This document shows positions 16,044 to 37,504 of a stretch of DNA of 64,000 bases, one piece after another. The position numbers and the translations under genes were made by a program. Numbering within the stretch: position 1 is the stretch's first letter; each line of letters begins with the position of its first letter. Location of the stretch: positions 665,001 through 729,000 of the forward strand of contig NC_087158.1 of the NCBI RefSeq assembly GCF_035594125.1, read 5' to 3'. This DNA comes from Scylla paramamosain (lineage: Eukaryota; Arthropoda; Malacostraca; Decapoda; Portunidae). The notes below the pieces were generated by a model that saw only the letters and a program-made list of their open reading frames with translations, did not search any database and was not told where the DNA came from.

Positions 16044-19000
16044 ATGACCGCCTGGGGAAGGGTGGGGGCTGTGCTCTGCTGCCTGGCATGTGTCTCCTCT
16101 CAGGGCGCACCAGCCTCAGACTATCTCGATGACAACTTCCTGTACGAGATGAGGAGCCTCCTGGACAACCCCGAGTCCTGGCGGGTGAGCGAAGAACTGA
16201 CACTGTGTAGACGACACAAATACACCCACTCACAAGCTGTTTTCCTTATGTTACCCTTATTAGTGCCACTAGGATCTTCTCTGTCCGCTTAAAACTGAAA
16301 GGTCCTTTTCATACTGTCTGTAATGTCTGTGCGTCTTGCGTTCTTGTCAAGTTTGTTCCATTCATCAACAGCCTTATTTGTGAGCCAGTTTTTGCTTATA
16401 TCCTTTTGAAATCTGAGTTTGTTTTGCTTATAACCATTTACACGGGTTTCAACGTGTTTTTCGACTAAGACGACTAAGATAGCTTAATTTATATGTCCTT
16501 TGTTGAGTCCTTCACCCCATTTAAATAGTTATCGCTTATATATTCCATATGCAATATATTTCTTTAGAACGGAATTGAACCTCTTATCCGTTACATATGG
16601 TAGTGATGGTGGTGCTGTGTGTATGTGTGTGTGTATGTGTGCCATCTCAAATAAGAGGACAAGCAGCTGGCAAGACAAACTAATATGGCCATACACCCTC
16701 ATGTTACTATCGCAGGATTAGTGACAAGCAACGTGCGGGCCTCATAAAGGTCTTAGTAATATGAGTATTATATGTGTGCGTTACCTCAGATAAGAAGACG
16801 ATAAGCAACTGACGAGACTAACTGATAAAACCTTATAACCTCAACCTTCACGTTGCTATCGCAGCATTGATGGCAAGCAACGTTCACGCCTCACCAAGGT
16901 TTTAATATTATACGAGGAAGGTAACGATGGCGATGCATTCTTATCAGTTCGCTTTGAAACAAAAATTTACTGCTATAAAGTTAACGTTAATTCATCTCAA
17001 CACGCGATGAACGAATTAAGCAATTTTAAAACTCAATAAAGGAGAACAGTAATTATCAAATTCACGATGGTTCATTTAAACACGCGACAAGCGAGACAAT
17101 TAATTTGAAAGTTAACATTGATTCAATTAAACACGATGAACAAAAAAAAAATAATAAAGTTCACGTTAGTCCATTTAAAATACGCGATAAATGAGGATAG
17201 TAGAGTAAAGTTAACGTTAATTCATCCATACACGCTGATAAACGATAATAGTATTGGTAAATTTAACATTAATGAAGTTCAACACGCCATAAACGAGTGT
17301 ACAGTACCAGTTATCAACATCAACCATTTATAACAGTATTTGGCGGCTCATGAGAGGATGAAAGATTTACATGACCAAGCTTTCTCACGTGTACAATTGT
17401 CCTCTTCGGCAGGAGCAAGACCGATAGGGCATGAATGTTGGCAACCACCGTCCCTGTGTAGGGAAGTATTTTGGGGGTGCCGGGCCCTCTGCTCACACTA
17501 CTCCCACTCTAGCTCTGCTTCAAGGTCTCGGGAAAAAAATATACATTGGTGCAATCTACGTGAAAATGTACATCAGAGTTTTCATGAATGTTCATTGGGC
17601 CCTATTCTGAAGCAAATCTACGCCGTATCAGATATCTACATTATTGACAAAAGAAACACTCTTGACAACCTGGCTAATCATCTCTGTAGCCTTTGAAAAT
17701 TGTCGTGATGAGAGAGCAAAGCGTTTCTGAATACAGGCCATATTGCCACACTGGCAGTTAAACGAATATCATATTTAAGAACATAAGAAGAAAAGAAAAT
17801 AAGGGAAGCTATAAGAAGCCGTCAAACATACACGTGGCAGTTCTTGTATGAAACATACTCACTTTTTTCCACTACCATCCTCATTCATAATTTTTTCTAA
17901 TTTTCTTTCAAAGTTCTCTAATGAGCTAGCACTAACAACCTGATTAATTTAATCCATTCTATTCATCTACTACTCTATCTGAGAACTAGTTTCTTCCAAT
18001 CTCTTTTTCAAATCTAAATTCATCAAGTTTGAACCCAAGATTTCTTGTCCTATCCTGATTACTGACTGAGATTTTGTTAGCATTCCTTCCCCGTAGAAAA
18101 TAAATACAACAGCTCACAGTGCTGTTCCAAACTTTCTTTAAGTGTGCGTAACCTCAAAGTCTTTGTGTCGTGATGATTTTCATGCGTTTGACAACATGTA
18201 ACTTCTTTCTTTTCGGAAATAAAACCTTACTGACGTATAGCCATGTTTCAGGGTGTGTCAGGGGGCGGCCACCCCCGCGCCGTGGAGCGCTGGGGGCCGG
18301 GGATTCAGCTGGGCCAAGTGTCTGGGGTGTCTGTTGACCCTCAGGGCAGACCCGTCATCGTCCACCGCGGACCCCGCGTCTGGGACCAGAGGTGAGTCTC
18401 CGTGGCACGCAGGGACACCATCGCCTCGTGTCATCAAAGTGACGCAATGCCAGTCAGGTCACAACTGCGTCACTTTGCAGGAAGAGTGCCAGTGCGGGCA
18501 GGCGTGACCTCACTGGCACTGCGTCACTTTGCAGGAAGAGTGCCAGTGCGGGCAGGCGTGGCACTCTTCCTGCAAAGTGACGCAGTGCCATTGGGGTCAC
18601 GACGTCCGCACTGGCACTCGTTCTGCAAAGAAGCACAGTTCCAGTGAGGTCACGACGTCAGCACTGGCACTCTTCCTGCAGGGGAGGCGGCGGCGCTGAT
18701 GCGTGAGGTGTTTAAGGGCAAGGATCAGAAATATTAATTTTTACCAAAACGACAGTCGGATTAATTCAAAACATCGAAGTGGCTCAGAATCAAAGGTTTG
18801 TCCAATAAAGTGAGGGACAGAGACACCAATATTTGCCAAATGATAGCCATTTAAATTCAAACTATCAAAATGTATCAGTAAGAATATTTTTCCTTCCCTA
18901 AAACGTACAAGAGCCAGGAATGCCAGACCTCGCCTCCTTAACTCCCGTACTGCCCCGCCAGGATGTTCAACGCCACGCACCACTACCAGGGGGAGGAGGC

Positions 19001-20434
19001 GGCCATCGGGGAGGACGTGGTGCTGGTGCTGGACCCGGAGTCTGGGTCTGTGGTGCGGTCCTGGGGCGCCGGCCGCTTCCTGCTGCCCCACGGGGTGACG
19101 GTGGACCAGTGGGGCAACACCTGGCTGACGGACGTCGCCCTCCACCAGGTGTTGAAGGTGAGGGCGAAGTAGCGGCCTCAACACAGCACCACATCCTCGC
19201 GAGGCTCCTCTTTCAATGCCACTATTTGTTGAATGTAGCCTCTGTTCCCTCTTTCATCTCCATCATTCATTGGTCCCTCTCTCCTCCCCACTACAGGCTC
19301 CTCTCTTTACACCCCCTCTCTCTTCTCCTCTATACTGTAGATCTCTCCCATAATGTTTCATCTCACTCACTCTCTCTCCTCTTTACAATATGTAAGTTCT
19401 TCTCTCAACACTCCCTCTCTCTTTTCCTTCACTTTAGTTTTCCTCGCGTAACACTACTTATCTCCTCCTCATTATAGCATTTTTCTCACCTGTCAATAAT
19501 AGCTTCCTTTCAACGCCCCCTCTCTTCATCGCCTTGCAGTCCTCATTTTTAGCACTCTCCCTTCCCACACTAAGCCTATCTCTCTCACCATAGCTACCAC
19601 ACACGGACATACTCGTAACAAGCCTGCCTTCCATCCACAGTTCACTCCCAGCGGGGAAGAGCCACAGCTGGCACTAGGAGAGGCGAGGATTCCCGGCAGC
19701 GACAACACTCACTTCTGCAAGCCCACCAGTGTCGCTGTGGCATCATCCGGCGACTTCTTCGTGGCGGACGGCTACTGCAATGCCCGCGTAATGAGGTTCG
19801 CTCCTGATGGCATGCTGAAGGACACGTTCGGCCGCCGCGGTGAGTGAGGCGGGGCTGAGAAGAATAGATAGGAGCATTTAATATGAACATACGTAGTGTT
19901 GGAGGAGCCACAGCGTTGATGAAAAAGGAATAGTTAGGAAATAAGGAAGAAAGTAGTAAGGATTGATTGGTGCGTGATTACTTGCTGTGGGAATACGTAG
20001 TGTAGGAGAAGGCACAGCAGGGAGGAAAGAGAGAAAAGCTATTTGAAGGGAAGGAATAGATGAGGAGAGAAGGAAGAAAGTTGTAAGGAAACGTCTCATC
20101 AAACTCAGATTTCTATACCTTGGTGTGACTCGTGCGTGGTCTGTTCCAGCAGGCAGGGACGGAAGCCCCAGCGCTCTGTACGTGCCACACGGCCTGGCCC
20201 TGGACGAGACCCTGGACGCCCTGTGTGTGGCGGACAGGGAGAACAGGCGTGTGGTGTGCGTGCGGGCCGGTGTACAGGAGCCTGAGGAGTTCGGCGAGCA
20301 CCTGCGCACCCTCCAGGACCCTTACCACGGCAGGGTGTTCGACGTGGCCGCCACCAGTAAGTTCTCTTCGTTCTCTATCGTGAGTATTGAGTGTGGCTGT
20401 GCGTGACTCAGAGCCCTGTGTTCTGAAATGCTTT

Positions 20435-20510
<76 letters not shown>

Positions 20511-21912
20511 CGGCCATTTTCAAAGGCCACAGAGATGATAATCCGGGTTCTCGAAAGTGTTTCTCCTGTTCATAATGTGGAAATCTTGTTAATCTGTCAC
20601 TAGAACCATAAAAAAAAAAAAAAAAATCCTTAAAAACTCGTGTAACGTCAAGTAGGACCTATTGAATGAAGCGAAGGTGCGGCGCAGAGTTGTTTCAGAA
20701 TATGGACCCGAGACAGCGACAACAACAGTTAACTTTATCACGTGTTCGTATTATTGTTCTCTCAAAAGGGCAAACTGCAAGAACCACAGAGATTATGTGT
20801 CGGCTTCTCATGGCTACTTTTCTTAGTACTGGTACAGAATCTTTGTTATATCATTATTAGAAACATGCAAACATTTTTATCACCTCCAAAGACTCTCACT
20901 TTGTCTTTCGGTTGCTCCGTCATAGCGGTTCAGCCTTTACCATGCAACTAGGGACTATTAAGGGTGGTCGCGAGATTTTATGGAAATAACCTTAGCTTTC
21001 TAATTTTGAATCAGCGAATGAATATTTTTGGTCAAAAATATGACGCTGGAAACTTCACATCTCATCTCTAGCTAAAACAGCCTCTATGAAGTTATGGGTT
21101 CTGAGTCGTCTCAGCCATTTTTTTCTCCATTCCACCCTCCGGCTGCTAACTCTGTACAGGGGCCTTAGCCATCCATGTATGGAGTATGCTTCACATGTAA
21201 GAGGGTTCCACTCATACTGCTCTTTTAGACAGGATGGAATCAAAAATTTTTTCGTTTTATCAACTCCTCTTCTATAACTGACTGTCTTCAGCCTCTCTCA
21301 TCGTCGCAATGTTGCATCTCTTGCTATCTTCTACCGTTTTTTTTTTTTTTTTTTCATGCTAACTGCTCTTCTGATCTTGCTAACTGCATGGCTCCCCTCC
21401 TCCCACGATCGCGCTGCACAATTCTCTATTCCTTCTCTCATCCCTATTCTGTCCACCTCTCTAGTGTAAAAGTAACCGGTATTCTCAATCATTCATCTCT
21501 TTCTCTGGTAAACTCTGGAACTCCCTGCCTACCTCCAGTGAACTGAGTTCTTTCAAGAGGGAGGTTTCAAGAAGACACTTATCCTTTAATTATGACGACC
21601 GCTTTTGGGGACCGGCACCTCAGTGGTTATTTTTCTTTTTTCTTGAAAGTTCGTTGCCCTTGGCCGGTGGCCCTCCTACATAAAAGAAAAAAAAAATAAG
21701 CAATGAAGGGATTCGCAGTGAAATTAAAGAAATTAATCAATCTAAACTTAAACTCACTTAACCCAAACACTAATGTTATTTCAGTATCATCCTAGTCGAG
21801 ATAACACGCCTGTTGGTTTTCCATATTCCCATCACTTCTCACACACAACACTCACTTCTTGTCAACGGTTGAGATATCTTCGCCTCAGGAACTTGTGGCT
21901 AAAGGGCAGTGG

Positions 21913-21962
<50 letters not shown>

Positions 21963-22270
21963 AGTGGGAAGCACGGGCTAAACTGAGTTATCATTGATGA
22001 GGCTGTGATTTAACGAAGTGTGTGCCCACAGACGGGGCTCTGGTGGGCGTGGGCGGCAGCGAGGGGGAGAGCGCCGCGATGGGCTTCACCGCAGACCTTC
22101 GTGACGGACAGCTGAAGGACACGTGGCGGCCCTCCCGAGGCTTCCACAACCCGCACGCCGTGGCCCTCAGCAGGGACGAGACGGCCATCTACGTGGCCGA
22201 GATTGGCCCCAACCGGGTATGGAAGTTCATCGTAGACAACAACGGCAAGGGAACCCGGCCCAAGTACTGA
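16044..22270 (+). CDS. PAL: Peptidyl-alpha-hydroxyglycine alpha-amidating lyase (PAL)
   Basis: PAL (EC 4.3.2.5) cleaves peptidyl-alpha-hydroxyglycine to the C-terminal amide and glyoxylate, the last step of neuropeptide amidation in the secretory pathway. Six exons join in phase: 16044-16184, 18252-18391, 18962-19157, 19641-19839, 20153-20356 and 22032-22270 (372 aa). An N-terminal signal peptide (AVLCCLACVSSQGAPA) is present; there is no PHM domain or C-terminal membrane segment, so a secreted monofunctional enzyme is likely, as in insects. All residues known from rat PAL are found: R86 (HRG), zinc ligands H137, H238 and H335 (PHG, PHG, PHA), Y204 (GYCNAR), R254 (ADREN), and cysteine pairs C185/C205 and C250/C261. 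The six-bladed propeller fits the repeats. Exon 5 has a tandem CAGCAG acceptor that could add one Ala. Confidence 0.94.
16300..16495 (-). mobile_element. Non-LTR C-terminal relic in PAL intron 1
   Basis: The minus strand translates to TRVNGYKQNKLRFQKDISKN, WLTNKAVDEWNKL, a reverse-transcriptase tail related to family C. No longer open on either side. Confidence 0.55.
17598..17745 (-). mobile_element. MITE-like repeat, copy 3 (shortest, best ends)
   Basis: Begins GGGCCCTATTCTGAAGC and ends GTTTCTGAATACAGGCC, giving terminal inverted repeats GGCC-NNTATTC-GAA. The interior matches copies at 772 and 20413 in reverse. About 145 bp and non-coding. Confidence 0.65.
17776..18110 (-). mobile_element. 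Family C non-LTR 3' end in PAL intron 1
   Basis: Opens AAGAACATAAGAAGAAAAG, AAGAAGCCGTCAAACATACA. Its minus strand encodes NLGFKLDEFRFEKEIG and SDRVVDEWNG, the polyprotein tail. Frames are interrupted by stops. Confidence 0.7.
18466..18690. repeat. Direct and inverted repeats with a perfect 30-bp hairpin, PAL intron 2
   Basis: The unit TGCGTCACTTTGCAGGAAGA-GTGCCAGTGCGGGCAGGCGTG occurs twice (18466 and 18520). An inverted copy follows, so 18515-18544 pairs perfectly with 18560-18589 around a 15-nt loop. Degraded inverted copies continue to about 18680. The units contain acceptor-like CTTTGCAG. Confidence 0.95.
20413..20708 (+). mobile_element. MITE-like repeat, copy 4, expanded by (CT)n
   Basis: Ends CCCTGTGTTCTGAAA and TGTTTCAGAATATGGAC, interior as in copy 1. 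The GCTCTCTC position of the element has expanded to about 39 CT units (20434-20506). Lies in PAL intron 5. Confidence 0.65.
21055..21695 (+). mobile_element. Family A non-LTR 3' third, PAL intron 5
   Basis: Frames read LTLYRGLSHPCMEYASHVRG, then FHSYCSFRQDGIK, then the SLVNSGTPCL / KLWNSLPT region and the 3' tail GTTGCCCTTGGCCGG with a final A-rich run (21680-21697). It is colinear with the longer copy at 52858-54330 but has many frameshifts. Confidence 0.85.
21913..21961. repeat. (CT)n microsatellite
   Basis: About 24 CT units, 70 bp before PAL exon 6; it may act as part of the polypyrimidine environment. Confidence 0.95.
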
Positions 22271-23012
22271 AGATCACCGCTCACTGCAGCCCTTGTGCCC
22301 GGCCTCGCCCTGCCTCCCACGGCCTCAGGATGTGCATTCAGGCTTCGTTTCTAGTGGTCTTACTCTGCCACACAAGCATTTCTGTGACGGTGACATTCTC
22401 TTCTTACTCTTCTTACTCGGAGTCAAGGAAGAGGCCGGCAAGACGCCATAACATGACGCCTTGCCGGCCACTGGTGTTTACATTATCACATATTAGGTGA
22501 TTATGTAATAACCTGCACACTGTTAATGAAAGGATTTTTTTTTCTTTTGTGATCTTCCCCTAACAATGTATGTTTTTAATCACTAGCCATCAATATTTTA
22601 TTACATGGCCCTTCTTGTGTAATTCCGGCGAGGCTGAGTCACCTCACCTGTACAGTATCATTGTGCAGGTTATTCTATACCAGAAAAAGAAATAGAGAAA
22701 AAAGTCGCTGATATTGCGTGCCGCTGTGAGAGTTGGGACGTGTTAACAACGGTTAGGTGGATTGAAGACGTAGTGGATGGCTGGTGAAGCGTGATTGCAC
22801 GTGATACACTGGCCGTCGGCTCCTCCAGCAGCTCATCCAGTTCTAGTTCTTGAGTATGGACGAGATTTCACTGCAAACACGTATTGGAGTTAGTATGTTC
22901 TTAAATATTAATATGATCTGTTTTACAAATAGAAACATTGATCAACTGACGATGTATGACTTTTCAAGTCTTATGAGAAACTTGCTTTTTTTATTGTGTA
23001 TCACTCATGAGA
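22271..23012. other. PAL 3' flank
   Basis: Likely 3' UTR then intergenic DNA. I see no canonical AATAAA soon after the stop, so the mRNA end is not placed. No other gene recognised. Confidence 0.5.
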
Positions 23013-23410
23013 CACTCATAAACCAACCCAGCTTAATTACAATCGCTATACGTATATCTTTGTTGACTCCTATTGTATGAATATATTAAGGCGACAACGC
23101 ACTTTCCTCAAGCCAAACAGACGCATCACTCTCTTGAACACATCCGTGCAATACTCATAACCAAACCTCATTACACTAGCTTTATACAGTACCTTCGTTG
23201 AGTCCCACTGTATGAGTACTGCACAACTGAAGGTGACAACGCACTTTCCTCAAGCCAGACAGACGCATCATTCTTTCGAACACACTGGTGCGACGTTCAC
23301 AACTCAATTACAATGGCTATATACCTTCGCTGACTCGTTTCTTCCCACTGTATGAGTAGTATAATGCTGAGCACTCTCCTCAGGCCAGACAGACGCATCA
23401 TTATTGAACA
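23013..23410. repeat. ~140-bp degenerate tandem repeat, about three copies
   Basis: GCACTTTCCTCAAGCCA-ACAGACGCATCA recurs at 23099, 23241 and 23371 (last one shortened). Each copy has CACTGTATGAGTA and TTACA-TGGCTATA blocks in the same order. Confidence 0.8.
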
Positions 23411-23524
23411 GAGGTCATAGAGGAGAGCACAACCATATCAATGTCTCAAGTGACAGGTAGGGAGATAAGGAGAGTTGTCACCTTGCAGCCGGCAGGAGGG
23501 GAAGGAAGGGTGGCAGTCCTACCC

Positions 23525-23718
23525 CGTGTGTGTGTGTGTGTGTGTGTATGTGTGTGCTACAGTGCTCTTCGCCACTCCTTGAGAATTAAACAGGCGAAGA
23601 TTTAAAAATGCATACATATGTATATTTATTTATGCATTTATTTGTGTTGTGTCTAAGTATGTGGCTTATATCTTGTTTTTTTTTTCCCTTATTCTTGTGG
23701 CTGGGACATTATTGGATA

Positions 23719-23794
<76 letters not shown>

Positions 23795-23795
23795 A
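23525..23795. repeat. (GT)n and (GA)n microsatellites
   Basis: GT units at 23526-23556 and about 36 GA units at 23721-23792. Confidence 0.95.
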
Positions 23796-24235
23796 CCAGC
23801 TTACCTGTAGAACTAACAGTGTACCTGTATAAATCACACGAGTATTCCTTAGTATTGGACAGCAGGATTCAGGACTATACAGCATTATAACTATAGTGAG
23901 ATATATTGCTTTGAAAATTCTTATATGATATATCTACAAGTTGTATTTCAAGAATATATATATACTATATAATAAATATATCAACAAATAAAAAAAAAAT
24001 GTATCAGTTTCCTTGTATAATTGCAAGATGATATTCCACCAATAGTTACAAATTGAAATCCTTTATTTTCGCCTCGCATTGCAGTTCACACTCACTCAAG
24101 TAATTGGATTTCTCTTCTTATCACCCATGACCAGCACATTCCTGCACGCCTTGGTAGTCATCAATACTTACGTAACACCACCACCACTTATTACGCATTA
24201 TCTCTCATCCCTATCTATTCTACACTTATATGCAG

Positions 24236-24545
24236 CACACAAGGGCAGAAGGGAAGCTGCAGGAGATCAGTAAACCTACACGTGGTAGTCCCTATGTAAA
24301 ATGTGTTTTATTATATTTATTTATCATTCCTTCCCAGAAACTTATCTAATCTTTCCGTTTGCAATTTATAACGTGATTACAAAGTTCATCCCAGTCATCT
24401 TCCACTTCTTGTGAACCCATTACTTATAATCCCTTCTCCTTTACGAACCCAATCTACCCGATCTACTGTACCTCACCTTTGACATATGTCTTATAATACT
24501 TCACTGCTTCCATCAAATATCACTTTTGCTCTACACGCTTCCACT
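24236..24545 (-). mobile_element. Family C non-LTR 3' end
   Basis: CAAGGGCAGAAGGGAAGCTG, CCTACACGTGGTAGTCCCTA and ATCATTCCTTCCCAG-AAACTT match the family C terminal module. Coding frame decayed. Confidence 0.6.
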
Positions 24546-24586
24546 GAATATAAGTGTAAAAACTTTAGCCTTCTTTACCGTTAGTA

Positions 24587-24705
24587 ATTTTTTTTTTTTT
24601 TTTTTTTATGCAAGATGCCTGCTCTGACCAATGGGTACAAAAAGGTAATAGGGAAAAGCCCCACTGAGATGCCAGTCCGTAAAGAATAGAGCCAAAAGGA
24701 GTATA
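24587..24705 (-). mobile_element. Family A non-LTR 3' tip
   Basis: T-rich tract (24590-24607), ATGCAAGATGCC and CCCCACTGAGATGCCAGTCC: the last ~110 bp of family A in reverse orientation. Confidence 0.65.
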
Positions 24706-24927
24706 CAGATTTGGAGAAGTGTTTTATTTATCACTTCCTCCTGTCGTAATCACTGCATACACGATAAGCACCAATAAGCAGTTTTCGTTATTACTCCAAT
24801 GCCAGCGTCGCCCAGTACAGGTATCGTGTTACTATGTTGTGTGTGGACCTCTGCCCCTCCTCTCCGCTCACTGGTGAGGCTTTATAGGTCCTTGGAGCAG
24901 GTTCTGGTTTATGCTGCTGTAAAAATT

Positions 24928-24930
<3 letters not shown>

Positions 24931-24991
<61 letters not shown>

Positions 24992-25074
24992 CTGTCTATC
25001 TCCACTCATTGACGATGTTTTACATTCTTGGAGCAACTCCTATGACTCATAATGCAGTGGAAATTATGCACCAA

Positions 25075-25150
<76 letters not shown>
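24931..25150. repeat. Two (GA)n tracts separated by a duplicated flank
   Basis: GA units at 24932-24988 and 25078-25150. The sequences preceding each tract (GTAAAAATTATGCAGAG and GGAAATTATGCACCAAC) look related, suggesting duplication of a repeat-bearing segment. Confidence 0.9.
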
Positions 25151-25152
<2 letters not shown>

Positions 25153-25504
25153 TGATTCAAAGCACAGATGCAAAAATATTATTCGCCAGCCTCGTCCTTC
25201 AGTATGAATACGTAGGTAGTACAAATATAATTCCCTAGCTTCGGCCTTTAACAGAGGTGCAGAGATGGATACTTTGCCAGCCTGTGAACAGGCGGTAGAG
25301 ACCAAGGAAACTATACCTTCCTAAAACAAGACAGACTGATTAGCCCACTTTTGGTCCATGAGAACCATAAGTTTCCTAATTTCCTTGGAGTTTATGCGCA
25401 GCAGGTAATATGCTTCATCAATAATAGATCGGTCGCACCTCGGTTTCTGTGGCTCCCATGACCCGAATGTTTGTTGAAGCGATTGACAGCGAGATGTGCG
25501 TGCT

Positions 25505-25565
25505 GTTCGTGTATGATGATAATCAAATGATTACTGTAATCATTTGATGATCAGCATACACGAAC
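25505..25565. other. Compact 29-bp imperfect hairpin
   Basis: 25505-25533 pairs with 25537-25565 around the 3-nt loop CTG with only two mismatches (27 of 29). Intergenic between PAL and GOT1. Could be a miniature foldback element or a small-RNA precursor; sequence alone does not decide. Confidence 0.9.
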
Positions 25566-26176
25566 TCCATGATCTATGTAATCTTAGAGAGTCTCCCCTC
25601 CTCCCCCCCCCCCTCTCTCATGTAAAACATCACAACGTGACAGTATCAGCATCATAAACACATAAAATTGTGTTAATAATATACATGTATTCCAATCCCA
25701 TAGACATGGAGGAGTTTAAATATCATATCAGTAAAAGATAATAGCGAAGGTCACGCGAACACTATACATGTAGGTAACAACAACCCACGACTGGTGTAGA
25801 GGGATCGGAACGTGCAACAACTTGTCTTAATTTGAACCAAACTCCAAATTACTATAACCGGTATTAGTTACCAATATAATTAATAAGAAATAATGCTTAT
25901 GGTAAAACATATATAAGTTTACCAGTGCTTCCGGAGAAGTATGAATGAAATTCCATGTAGAACGAGATGATTGACAACTGAGTAAAACTCAAAACTTGCA
26001 CATTTATGAGGCCAACCTTGAACGGTCACAATATATTTAAGCTATCACAAATACACTCTAATACCAACACATACACAAGCATATACAAATCTTTTGACGG
26101 GAAACGAAAAGGAATTAAGAATGAGATAAGAGGATCGAGTACTACGTAAACCTTCCTATTACCGCCTCTATTGAAT
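25566..26176. other. GOT1 upstream intergenic DNA
   Basis: AT-rich unique sequence, with a C run at 25604-25613. No coding exon seen. Confidence 0.5.
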
Positions 26177-26184
26177 TGACGTCA
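26177..26184. promoter_or_regulatory. Palindromic CRE (TGACGTCA) upstream of GOT1
   Basis: A full cAMP-response element lies 133 bp before the GOT1 ATG, probably close to the transcription start. CREB/CRTC control would suit a gene linked to amino-acid catabolism and gluconeogenesis. Use in vivo is inferred. Confidence 0.5.
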
Positions 26185-26316
26185 TCGTTGGAGTTGCCTG
26201 AGGCTGCTTGAAACTTGAGTGCGCCGAGTCTTGCCACTCATATACCTCTAGTCCCTTGCGTCACCACTATTCGGGTAGCACATCAGCTCACCACCAGTCT
26301 ATCATCACCAGCAGTC

Positions 26317-36236
<9,920 letters not shown>

Positions 36237-36810
36237 AGGTCCTGAATTCAGGGTGGTAGTTCAGCATTCACATGCTGTAGTGTTGTAATTCCACAGAGGA
36301 AGATACAGAAAGTGCGCATGTGTAGGGCAGTCTGTCACAGCATTAATTGTTTTTAGTTCTAAGTCACAGTGTTATGGTACTTGTTAAAACATTTAAATTA
36401 TCATCTTTGTGAGATTACTTTTTTTATTCCTGCATTTAATGAGTCAGTACTCATCTGTGATAATTAAATTAGTAAGAAGTCTAAAAAATGTTAACAAATT
36501 GTTATTAATGCAAGCATTACCAAAGAGGAGATCTGTGAGGGGACGGGAAAGGAAGCACCAGCACAGCGACGGTGTGGCTCTGCTCGCCAGCTCAGGTGGA
36601 GAACCCAGCACTGCTCAGCACAATAGGAAACACAGGGTCATGCACTGCATATTCCAGTACAACTATTTTTACCATTTAGATAGAAGTAGAAAAAGGGTTA
36701 TACCTTGAATTTTTGGTACCTTCAGTTTAATGGTAAAAAAAAAAGATTATCGTACTTCCTTTAATATTCCTTGTAAGTTCATTCAGACCACATCTCTGAT
36801 GTAGCTTCAC

Positions 36811-36816
36811 AATAAA
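36811..36816 (+). terminator. Candidate polyadenylation signal of GOT1
   Basis: AATAAA 575 bp after the stop, in an A-rich context that also contains more AATAAA variants. A second candidate, with a GT-containing downstream segment, is at 37149-37154. Which is used cannot be seen here. Confidence 0.4.
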
Positions 36817-37504
36817 TTAAAATAAAATAAAAAAATAAATAAAATATTGAATACACTAACTGACAGCCTTTTGCAGAAGTCACTCCATCAGAGAAAGGTA
36901 ATGTGTCTAGAATATGCGTGAAGCAGCAGACTTTGAGGCAAGCTGTTGTTGGACACTGGTTGAGTGCATGACGTATGGGAGCCAGTGCCTGGTACTCACT
37001 CTGGGGCGTGCAGCCTTGTGGAGAAATTCACAGGTGCTCAGATGCAATGTTTCATGTATTGTTTAACAGCAGCAGCAGGGAATTGCAAAGAGCAACAACA
37101 TGTAAATATCTAAGATGTATATTTATATACACAAGCCTTCAGCTCATCAATAAATAATATCTTGTCCACCATGTTTTCCTTCTGACCTGTGTCCTTTATA
37201 TGAGGAATTAAGGCTGTTGTGAATATAACCTTTGATACATCTACACATGTGATCTTGTAGAAAGGTCTCTCAGAAAATTAAGCCAAAACAATATTTTTAT
37301 AAATGTAACAAAGATATTGTGATCCATCTGGAATACTGAGTGAAAATTCGAATAGGTAAGTCATACAAGGAGCCAACATAGGCAAATGTACAAAATATTT
37401 TGAAAACACTTTCATGATTGAGACCAGCTGGAGCAGCTGACTGTGGTGGTGGAAAAGATGCCATGTCACACCTGAGGCACAAACATGTAAATGAGCTGGA
37501 TAGG

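Noticed and set aside
18741..19184. 147-codon minus-strand frame and Pro-rich frames opposite PAL exon 3
   Set aside because: They are antisense shadows of the GC-rich PAL exon.
36409..36708. 99-codon frame in the GOT1 3' flank
   Set aside because: No homology recognised and position fits the 3' UTR.
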